Part shown: positions 1-5,219 of the stretch, one piece after another
Numbering within the stretch: position 1 is the stretch's first letter
Layout of the letters: the number at the start of each line of letters is the position of its first letter
Assembly: GCA_902462035.1 (NCBI GenBank)
Contig: CABQAC010000067.1
Span: 1 to 9,155 of the forward strand
Reading direction: 5' to 3'
Source: an uncultured Eubacteriales bacterium
Lineage (GTDB): Bacteria; Bacillota; Clostridia; Oscillospirales; Acutalibacteraceae
DNA: 9,155 nucleotides
Translations under genes and position numbers: made by a program
Notes under the pieces: model-generated
Told to the model about the DNA's origin: nothing
Seen by the model: the letters and a program-made list of their open reading frames with translations, nothing else
The model's database searches: none

Positions 1-1352
1 CCAACGAACAGGGGATTTTTAACGGCGGAGTGGCCATTGTCAAGCCGATTCCCTTCGGCAGCCTGGACGCCTTTCATCAGCAGGACAACCTGTACACCCT
101 AATTCTGCGCGGCGTAGAAAACGGCGAGACCGTCAACCAGACGAGGATCATCAGCTCGGTGCAGAAGGTTGTGGACGCTTACGCCGAGTACGAAGATTAC
201 CTGGCCCTGGCCCGGCTGGATACGCTGGAATTTATTGTTTCCAACACCACCGAGGCCGGTATTGTGCTGGACCGGGAGGACAAGCTGGAGGCAAAGCCCC
301 AAAACAGCTACCCTGGAAAACTGACCGCCTTTTTGTACGAGCGCTATAAACACTTTAACGGCGACCGCAGCAAGGGTTTGGTCATTCTGCCGGTGGAACT
401 GATCGAGGCCAACGGCAAAAAACTGAAAGAATGCGTGACCGCCCTGTGCGAAATTTGGAACCTGCCCCAGGATTTCCGCGACTGGCTGGAGGACGCCGTG
501 GTGTTCTGCAGCACGCTGGTGGACCGCATTGTGTCCGGTTACCCCCGCGATACGGCGGAAGAATTGTGGCGGCAGCTCGGCTACCAGGATAAACTGCTGG
601 ATGTTGCCGAACCCTTTGCGCTGTGGGTTATCGAAAGCGAAAAGGATATTTCCGGCCGGTTCCCCCTGGATAAAGCCGGCATGAAAATTATTTTTACCCG
701 GGATATGACCCCCTTCCGGACCCGGAAGGTGCGCATCTTAAACGGCGCGCATACCTCCACCGTGCTGGGCGCTTTTTTGGCGGGCAAGGATATCGTGCTG
801 GAATGTATGCAGGACAAGACCATCCGCAAGTTTATGGAAAGCGTGATGTACGACGAAATCGCCCCCACTGTGGCTCTTCCCCGGGAGGAAGTGCTCGCGT
901 TCGCGGCGTCGGTGCTCGAACGGTTCGATAATCCCTTTATCAAGCACAGCCTGCTTTCCATTGCGCTCAACTCGGTTTCCAAATGGAAATCCCGTATCCT
1001 GCCCTCTTTTCAGGACTCCCTTGCCGCGACCGGCAAGCTGCCCAAACTGCTGACCTTCTCCTTCGCGGCGCTTTTGTGCTTCTACCGCGCTACCGACCTG
1101 AAGGGCGACTACCTGGCAGGCAGCCGGAACGGCCAGGAGTACCGGATTATGGACGACCAGGACGTGATGGCGTTTTTCGCCAAGGCAGCCGCGCTCCCCA
1201 CCGCGGAATATGTCCGCGCCGCAGCCTCGCATACCGCGTTTTGGGGTGCGGATCTGTCCGCCATCCCCGGCTTTGTGGACACGGTTGCGGCCCATATCGA
1301 AAAGGTCCGCGACAAGGGCATGAACAAGGTGCTCGAGGACCTGGTGGCGTAA
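1..1352 (+). CDS. uxaB: Tagaturonate reductase (altronate oxidoreductase), 5'-truncated by the window edge
   Basis: This NAD-dependent enzyme interconverts D-tagaturonate and D-altronate in the cytoplasm, the second step of the isomerase route for galacturonate. The frame is open leftwards without a stop (NEQGIFNGG precedes the GTG at 30), and the E. coli enzyme has the matching segment about 45 residues in. So the N-terminal part, including the glycine-rich Rossmann nucleotide-binding motif, lies outside the window and GTG30 is not the real start. About 449 residues are visible. Features of the mannitol dehydrogenase (PSLDR) superfamily are clear: SNTTEAGI, SYPGKLT, FCSTLVDRIVSGYPRD, and the catalytic KVRILNGAHT block (Lys codon at 726, Asn at 741, His at 750). 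NPFIKHSLLSIALNSVSKWKSRILP follows in pieces within the C-terminal helical domain, and the end reads EKVRDKGM. uxaA begins 34 bases downstream on the same strand. Recognition is from recalled family sequence; fructuronate reductase (uxaB-like uxuB) is less likely because of the uxaA neighbour. Confidence 0.93.
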   Translation, partial: NEQGIFNGGVAIVKPIPFGSLDAFHQQDNLYTLILRGVENGETVNQTRIISSVQKVVDAYAEYEDYLALARLDTLEFIVSNTTEAGIVLDREDKLEAKPQNSYPGKLTAFLYERYKHFNGDRSKGLVILPVELIEANGKKLKECVTALCEIWNLPQDFRDWLEDAVVFCSTLVDRIVSGYPRDTAEELWRQLGYQDKLLDVAEPFALWVIESEKDISGRFPLDKAGMKIIFTRDMTPFRTRKVRILNGAHTSTVLGAFLAGKDIVLECMQDKTIRKFMESVMYDEIAPTVALPREEVLAFAASVLERFDNPFIKHSLLSIALNSVSKWKSRILPSFQDSLAATGKLPKLLTFSFAALLCFYRATDLKGDYLAGSRNGQEYRIMDDQDVMAFFAKAAALPTAEYVRAAASHTAFWGADLSAIPGFVDTVAAHIEKVRDKGMNKVLEDLVA

Positions 1353-1370
1353 ACGCACCCTACCTGGAAG

Positions 1371-1378
1371 AAAGGCGG
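1371..1378 (+). promoter_or_regulatory. Ribosome binding site deciding the GTG start of uxaA
   Basis: AAAGGCGG differs by one base from the Shine-Dalgarno consensus AAAGGAGG and is 8 bases from GTG1387. This supports an uncommon GTG start. The TTG that overlaps it at 1385 is out of frame. Confidence 0.6.
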
Positions 1379-1386
1379 AACCAATT

Positions 1387-2871
1387 GTGATTGAGATCAT
1401 CCGGCTTCACCCGGCGGATAACGTCGCGGTGGCCATTTCACCCCTGCGCAAGGGGCATAAGGCGGCGGGGGAAGGTTTTTCCGTCACCTTGGCCGAGGAT
1501 GTGGAAGGCGGCCACAAGGTGGCTCTTTCGCCCATCCGCGCGGGGGAAAACGTCGTCAAGTACGGCTATCCCATCGGCAAGGCGCAAAAGGATATTGCCC
1601 CAGGCGAATGGGTACACACCCATAACCTGAAAACCGGGCTGGGGGAAATGCTTTCTTACGAATACCACCCCCAGGGCGGCCCCTTTGCCCCGGAGAAACC
1701 GCGGACTTTCCAGGGCTACCGCCGGAAGGACGGCAGGGTGGGGATCCGCAACGAAATTTGGATTTTGCCCACCGTGGGCTGCGTCAACTCGGTGGCAAAG
1801 CAGCTGGAAGCGCTTTGCGCCCCCTTGGCAACGGGAAGCATCGACGGCGTGTACGCTTACACCCATCCCTTCGGCTGCTCCCAGCTGGGGGAGGACCACC
1901 GCAATACCCAGCTGGCGCTGGCCGGGCTTGTCAACCACCCCAACGCGGGCGGCGTACTGGTGCTGGGGCTGGGGTGCGAAAACAACAACATTTCCCAGTT
2001 TAAAGAAGTGCTTGGTCCCTGCGACCCCGAACGGGTGCAGTTCTTAAACTGCCAGGATGTGGAGGATGAAATCCCCGCGGCCATGGAACTGCTTGAAAAA
2101 TTGGCGGCCCAGGCTTCCGCCTGCCGCCGGGAACCGGTTCCCGCCTCTGAACTGGTGGTGGGGCTGAAGTGCGGCGGGTCCGACGGATTCAGCGGTATTA
2201 CCGCCAACCCTTGCGTGGGGGCGTTTTCCGACCGGCTGATCGCCATGGGAGGCACCACGGTTTTGACCGAGGTCCCCGAGATGTTCGGCGCCGAAACCAT
2301 TTTGATGGACCGCTGCAAAAACCAGGCGGTGTTCGATAAGACCGTGGGCCTGATTAACGGCTTTAAGGAATACTTCACAAAGAATCAGCAGCCCATTTAC
2401 GAAAACCCTTCCCCGGGCAACAAAAAAGGCGGTATTTCCACCCTGGAGGACAAATCCCTGGGCTGTACCCAAAAAAGCGGCAGCGCCCCGGTTGTGGATG
2501 TTCTTTCCTACGGCGAGCGGGTGACGGAAAAGGGGCTTAACCTTTTGAACGCGCCGGGCAACGACCTGGTGGCCGCCACGGCGCTGGCAGTCTCCGGCGC
2601 GCACATGGTGCTGTTTACAACCGGCCGCGGCACCCCCTTCGGCTGCCCGGCGCCCACGGTTAAAATCGCAAGCAATCCGGGGCTTGCGCAGCGCAAGCAG
2701 AACTGGATCGACTTTAACGCGGGAAGGATTCTGAGCGGCGTTTCGATCCCCCAGGCTGCGGAAGAACTGCTTTCCTACGTGCTGGAAGTGGCCAGCGGCG
2801 AAAAGAAAACAAGCAACGAATCGAGCGGATACCGGGAAATCTCCATCTTTAAGCAGGGCGTAACTTTGTAA
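1387..2871 (+). CDS. uxaA: Altronate dehydratase
   Basis: The enzyme dehydrates D-altronate to 2-keto-3-deoxy-D-gluconate; the family depends on a divalent metal, classically iron. The 494 residues match the full-length fused form. An N-terminal SAF domain (about 1-90, with GHKVALSPIRAGENVVKYGYPIG spread over 34-57 and ending EWVHTHNLKT) is joined to the UxaA/GarD catalytic domain. The latter shows GYRRKDGRVGIRN (from 110), THPFGCSQLGEDH (159-171), GLGCENN (C197), GLKCGGSDGFSGITANP (C262), EVPEMFGAE, SLGCTQKSG (C360) and TGRGTPFGCPAPT (C420). The conserved-looking cysteines and histidines are candidate metal or active-site residues. Translation is assigned to GTG1387 because AAAGGCGG (1371-1378) lies 8 bases upstream and the protein starts where homologues start. 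It sits 34 bases after uxaB and is probably cotranscribed with it and kdgK. Confidence 0.95.
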   Translation: MIEIIRLHPADNVAVAISPLRKGHKAAGEGFSVTLAEDVEGGHKVALSPIRAGENVVKYGYPIGKAQKDIAPGEWVHTHNLKTGLGEMLSYEYHPQGGPFAPEKPRTFQGYRRKDGRVGIRNEIWILPTVGCVNSVAKQLEALCAPLATGSIDGVYAYTHPFGCSQLGEDHRNTQLALAGLVNHPNAGGVLVLGLGCENNNISQFKEVLGPCDPERVQFLNCQDVEDEIPAAMELLEKLAAQASACRREPVPASELVVGLKCGGSDGFSGITANPCVGAFSDRLIAMGGTTVLTEVPEMFGAETILMDRCKNQAVFDKTVGLINGFKEYFTKNQQPIYENPSPGNKKGGISTLEDKSLGCTQKSGSAPVVDVLSYGERVTEKGLNLLNAPGNDLVAATALAVSGAHMVLFTTGRGTPFGCPAPTVKIASNPGLAQRKQNWIDFNAGRILSGVSIPQAAEELLSYVLEVASGEKKTSNESSGYREISIFKQGVTL

Positions 2872-2884
2872 CCAAAGGGCTGTT

Positions 2885-2907
2885 CCGGCGGGAAATACCG
2901 CTGGTTT
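2885..2907 (+). other. Intercistronic hairpin between uxaA and kdgK
   Basis: CCGGCGG (2885-2891) pairs with CCGCTGG (2898-2904) over 7 bp, including one G-U pair, around a 6-base loop, and is followed by only three T residues. It lies 13 bases after the uxaA stop and about 30 bases before the kdgK ribosome binding site. The short stem and weak tail argue against full termination. It may be a partial terminator or an RNA processing or stability element that sets kdgK levels relative to uxaA. Function is inferred from position only. Confidence 0.35.
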
Positions 2908-2931
2908 CATCGCAATACAGCAGAATAGGTT

Positions 2932-2942
2932 GAAAGGATGAT
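2932..2942 (+). promoter_or_regulatory. Extended Shine-Dalgarno of kdgK containing an in-frame ATG
   Basis: GAAAGGATGAT resembles the 16S anti-SD complement GAAAGGAGGTGATC with two bases missing. Its internal ATG (2938) directly abuts AAAGG, leaving no spacer, whereas the ATG at 2950 is 11 bases from AAAGGA. This favours 2950 as the real start. The same layout occurs before the ABC ATPase and permease genes. Confidence 0.5.
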
Positions 2943-2949
2943 TATCACA

Positions 2950-3972
2950 ATGGCAAAGGTTATTACATTCGGCGAAATTATGCTCCGGCTTGCGCCGGAA
3001 GGCTATTACCGGTTCGTTCAGGCGGACAAATTCGGCGCTACTTATGGCGGCGGCGAGGCCAACGTTGCTGTTTCGCTGGCGAACTACGGCATGGACGCGT
3101 CGTTTGTCACCAAGCTGCCCAAGCACGAAATCGGCCAGGCGGCGGTGAACGCGCTGCGCCAATTCGGGGTGGACGTCAGCGGCATCGCCCGCGGCGGCGA
3201 CCGGGTCGGCATCTATTTTCTGGAAAAGGGCGCCAGCCAGCGGCCTTCCAAGGTTATTTACGACCGCGCCAACTCCGCCATCTCCCAGGCCGAGGCCGCG
3301 GATTTTGACTGGAACAAAATTTTTGAAGGCGCCGACTGGTTCCACTTTACCGGCATTACCCCCGCGCTGGGCGACGGCGTAGCCGCCATTTGCCTGGACG
3401 CCTGCAAGGCAGCCAAGCAGAAGGGCCTGACCGTGAGCTGCGATCTGAACTACCGTAAAAACCTGTGGAGCCGGGAAAAGGCGGGGCAGGTGATGGGCGG
3501 CCTGATGGAATACGTGGATGTTTGCATCGCCAACGAGGAAGACGCCAGCGACGTGTTCGGCATCAAGGCCGACGATACCGACATCAATTCCGGCAAGCTG
3601 AGCCACGACGGGTACAAGTCGGTGGCCAAAAAACTGGCGGATACCTTCCATTTTTCCAAGGTTGCCATCACCCTGCGGGAATCCATCTCCGCCAACGACA
3701 ACAACTGGGCCGCCATGCTGTACGACGGCGGCGCGTATTACTTCAGCAAAAAGTACCCTGTCCACATCGTGGACCGGGTGGGCGGCGGCGACAGCTTCGG
3801 CGCGGGCCTGATTTACGCCACCCTTTCGGGCATGGGCAGCCAGGAAGCGCTGGAATTTGCCGTGGCGGCCAGCTGCCTGAAGCACACCATCGAAGGCGAT
3901 ATGAATATGGTATCGGTGGACGAAGTTAAAAAATTGGCTGGCGGCGACGGCAGCGGCCGCGTACAGCGGTAA
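2950..3972 (+). CDS. kdgK: 2-keto-3-deoxygluconate kinase (PfkB family)
   Basis: This cytoplasmic PfkB/ribokinase-fold kinase phosphorylates KDG with ATP to KDPG, the product that KDPG aldolase splits to pyruvate and glyceraldehyde 3-phosphate. From ATG2950 the protein is 340 residues and begins MAKVITFGEIMLRL, the usual N-terminus of clostridial KdgK. The in-frame ATG at 2938 would add only MIIT and has no ribosome binding site spacing. The first PfkB signature is GGGEANVAVSLANYG (33-47). The second is DRVGGGDSFGAGL, with the catalytic base Asp281 and the anion-hole glycines. Other typical parts are the substrate-side FHFTGITPAL, DLNYRKNLW and the ending SGRVQR. It is the last gene of the uxaB-uxaA-kdgK operon, followed by a strong terminator. 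No eda follows, so the aldolase must be encoded elsewhere. Confidence 0.93.
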   Translation: MAKVITFGEIMLRLAPEGYYRFVQADKFGATYGGGEANVAVSLANYGMDASFVTKLPKHEIGQAAVNALRQFGVDVSGIARGGDRVGIYFLEKGASQRPSKVIYDRANSAISQAEAADFDWNKIFEGADWFHFTGITPALGDGVAAICLDACKAAKQKGLTVSCDLNYRKNLWSREKAGQVMGGLMEYVDVCIANEEDASDVFGIKADDTDINSGKLSHDGYKSVAKKLADTFHFSKVAITLRESISANDNNWAAMLYDGGAYYFSKKYPVHIVDRVGGGDSFGAGLIYATLSGMGSQEALEFAVAASCLKHTIEGDMNMVSVDEVKKLAGGDGSGRVQR

Positions 3973-4005
3973 CCGCACCCTGCCGCAGGCAACAAAATAC
4001 CAGGC

Positions 4006-4049
4006 CCAGGGCCAGGGTTGCTTTACTGCAACCCTGGCCCTGGTTTTTT
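4006..4049 (+). terminator. Strong rho-independent terminator of the uxaB-uxaA-kdgK operon
   Basis: A perfect 16-bp stem (4006-4021 with 4028-4043; arm starts CCAGGGCCAGGG) closes a 6-base loop and is followed directly by six T residues (4044-4049). It begins 33 bases after the kdgK stop. Read on the minus strand there is no adjacent T run, so it works mainly for plus-strand transcription. Confidence 0.93.
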
Positions 4050-4093
4050 GATGCAGGCGCCCAAAACAATGGTGGAAATCCGCTGGGTTAAAA

Positions 4094-4135
4094 TAAGACG
4101 CATGTACGGCCGTCCGGCGATACATGCGTCTTGTT
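4094..4135 (-). terminator. Terminator of the minus-strand isomerase gene
   Basis: AAGACGCATGTA (4095-4106) and its exact complement (4121-4132) form a 12-bp stem. The 14-base loop can form a further 3-bp GCC/GGC helix. On the minus strand the stem is followed by TATTTTAAC, a moderate U tract, about 100 bases after the isomerase stop at 4236. On the plus strand the tail is GTTCTGTC, which is weaker. The minus-strand assignment is an inference from tail and gene orientation. Confidence 0.7.
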
Positions 4136-4235
4136 CTGTCAGACAAGCCGGAACGGCTGCCGGCCCAGTAATGCTGACCTGCGGCGCTCCGGCGGGTAAA
4201 TGCCGGTGCTTTTCGCCAAAACGGTTTGCCGCCTG
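4133..4235. other. Non-coding 3' region of the isomerase gene
   Basis: This stretch between the isomerase stop and its terminator has no credible gene. It contains a small hairpin AGCCG-GAA-CGGCT (4146-4158) and other GC-rich short inverted repeats. The 73-codon plus-strand frame across it starts inside the kdgK terminator stem, lacks a ribosome binding site and looks spurious. Confidence 0.5.
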
Positions 4236-5015
4236 TTAACAGGATGCGCTGTTTTCCGCGGGGAGCCCCTGGCTTTTTAAGTAGCCCAGACTTTCCGCCA
4301 TGCAGTCGAAAGCGTCCTTTTCCCAGGTTTCCTGCTCGGCAAAAACCCAGGGCACCCCCGTGTCCCGGCAGGCCGCGATAACAGGGGCCCAATCCACACA
4401 CCCCTGGCCCACCGGCGTTAGATGTTCTTTGCCGTCAGGGTCCAAAATGAAGTCCTTGAAATGGACGAAATCCACCCGCCCACGGTACCGGCGGAGCAGG
4501 GCTTCCACGTCCGCCCCGGCCTTGAAAGCGTGGTAGCAGTCGAGGCCCAGCATCATTTGCGGCAGCTGGGCAAGCACAAAGTCCACCGCCGTTTGGCCTG
4601 CCACCGGCGCGAATTCCCGGGACCGGGGATGAAAGGACAGCACCATATCGAGCGGCCGCAGGGCTTCGATCATTCTGCCCGCCCGCCGGACAAAGGAAAG
4701 GCATTCGTCCTTTGTGACTGCCCCGCCCGGTATGCCGCTGACGCAGACATGGCGGCTGCCGCACAGCTGGTGGAGCCGGACGGTGTTGCCCCAATCAGCC
4801 TCCACCGCGTCGAAATAATCTTGGGTGGACACGCTTTGGAGGCCTGATGCCAGCAGCGCGCCTGCGATAAAGTCCGGGGAAAGGGATGGCGCGAGCCATT
4901 GCAGCTGTACCACGCGGTAACCCATGCGGCGCAGCTTTTGAAAGGAGTTTTGAACATCCGCTTCGGTCTGCAAATACGGCCGCAGGCTGGATACCTGTGC
5001 GCCTGCAAGAGTCAT
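4236..5015 (-). CDS. TIM-barrel sugar phosphate isomerase/epimerase-like protein, substrate unknown
   Basis: The 259-residue protein belongs to the xylose isomerase-like / AP endonuclease 2 TIM-barrel superfamily, which contains IolE, IolI and ketose 3-epimerases. It matches that family's usual length. Visible landmarks are an early strand RVVQLQW (34-40), STQDYFD (63-69), SFHPRSREF (127-135; compare YHNHxxEF in relatives), GLDCYHAFKAGAD (157-169), RGRVDFVHFKD (178-188), PVGQGCVDWAPVI (201-213) and VFAEQE (224-229). Glu134, Asp159, His185 and Glu227 form the expected E-D-H-E divalent metal set. There is no signal peptide, so it is cytoplasmic. The start is set at 5015 by a near-perfect GGAGG 7 bases upstream. 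A longer frame from 5117 would add 34 residues with no family similarity and would begin upstream of the likely promoter. It may isomerise or epimerise a sugar or sugar acid, perhaps linked to the neighbouring uronate operon, but that link is only positional. Confidence 0.85.
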   Translation of the reverse strand: MTLAGAQVSSLRPYLQTEADVQNSFQKLRRMGYRVVQLQWLAPSLSPDFIAGALLASGLQSVSTQDYFDAVEADWGNTVRLHQLCGSRHVCVSGIPGGAVTKDECLSFVRRAGRMIEALRPLDMVLSFHPRSREFAPVAGQTAVDFVLAQLPQMMLGLDCYHAFKAGADVEALLRRYRGRVDFVHFKDFILDPDGKEHLTPVGQGCVDWAPVIAACRDTGVPWVFAEQETWEKDAFDCMAESLGYLKSQGLPAENSASC

Positions 5016-5020
5016 GATGT

Positions 5021-5030
5021 TTCCTCCTCT
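5021..5030 (-). promoter_or_regulatory. Strong ribosome binding site deciding the isomerase start
   Basis: On the minus strand AGAGGAGGAA is the best Shine-Dalgarno sequence in the window. Its GGAGG core ends 7 bases before ATG at 5015, which fixes that start over the upstream in-frame ATG at 5117. Confidence 0.85.
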
Positions 5031-5055
5031 GTCGGAAATATTGGGTTCTGGTTTC

Positions 5056-5084
5056 ATCTTAGCACTACGGAGCGCATGGCGCAA
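5056..5084 (-). promoter_or_regulatory. Candidate sigma-70-type promoter of the isomerase gene
   Basis: On the minus strand a -35-like TTGCGC (5084-5079) and a -10-like TAAGAT (5061-5056) are separated by exactly 17 bp. They predict a start near 5049 and a leader of about 35 bases. Matches are 3/6 and 4/6 to consensus, so the call is tentative. Confidence 0.4.
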
Positions 5085-5122
5085 GACCGCCGGATGGCCT
5101 GCATCATGATAACGCAAAGGGC

Positions 5123-5141
5123 CCCGTACGATGCGAACGGG
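5123..5141. promoter_or_regulatory. Imperfect 19-bp palindrome upstream of the isomerase promoter, possible operator
   Basis: CCCGTACGATGCGAACGGG is symmetric at 7 of 9 position pairs around a central base, with perfect 5-bp outer arms. It sits about 40 bp upstream of the candidate -35. It has no U tract on either strand, so a terminator is unlikely. Size and symmetry suit a dimeric regulator, but no second copy was seen. Confidence 0.3.
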
Positions 5142-5164
5142 ATGAATTAAGTTAGATCGTGGCC

Positions 5165-5178
5165 AAGGGCATGGCCTT
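5165..5178. repeat. Second, near-perfect copy of the AAGGCCATGGCCTT palindrome
   Basis: AAGGGCATGGCCTT differs by one base from the 14-bp core palindrome at 7928-7941. It lies about 40 bases beyond the permease stop codon. There is no T run next to it on the minus strand, so it is not an obvious terminator. The surrounding 5142-5219 holds several short GGCC and CCTTA/G repeats and no credible gene. Confidence 0.4.
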
Positions 5179-5219
5179 ACATTGGGCCTTGCTTAGCCTT
5201 AGTAAAGGGCCGAAGGCGG

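Noticed and set aside
738..1400. A 220-codon minus-strand frame opposite uxaB
   Set aside because: Shadow of a well-supported gene; it has no ribosome binding site and no family resemblance.
4018..4239. A 73-codon plus-strand frame after kdgK
   Set aside because: It starts inside the kdgK terminator stem and runs through the minus-strand terminator; no ribosome binding site.
2044..4401. A 785-codon open frame on the minus strand antisense to uxaA and kdgK
   Set aside because: It runs opposite two confidently identified genes, crosses both terminators and the convergent junction, is low in recognisable motifs and rich in His/Ala/Gly/Val as expected of a GC-rich shadow frame.
5016..5117. N-terminal extension of the isomerase to ATG at 5117
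   Set aside because: The added 34 residues have no family similarity, the near-perfect GGAGG points to 5015, and the likely transcription start near 5049 lies downstream of 5117.
5142..5219. Possible intrinsic terminator after the permease
   Set aside because: Only short or bulged GGCC-type stems and no T run on the minus strand; transcription may simply read through towards the isomerase gene.
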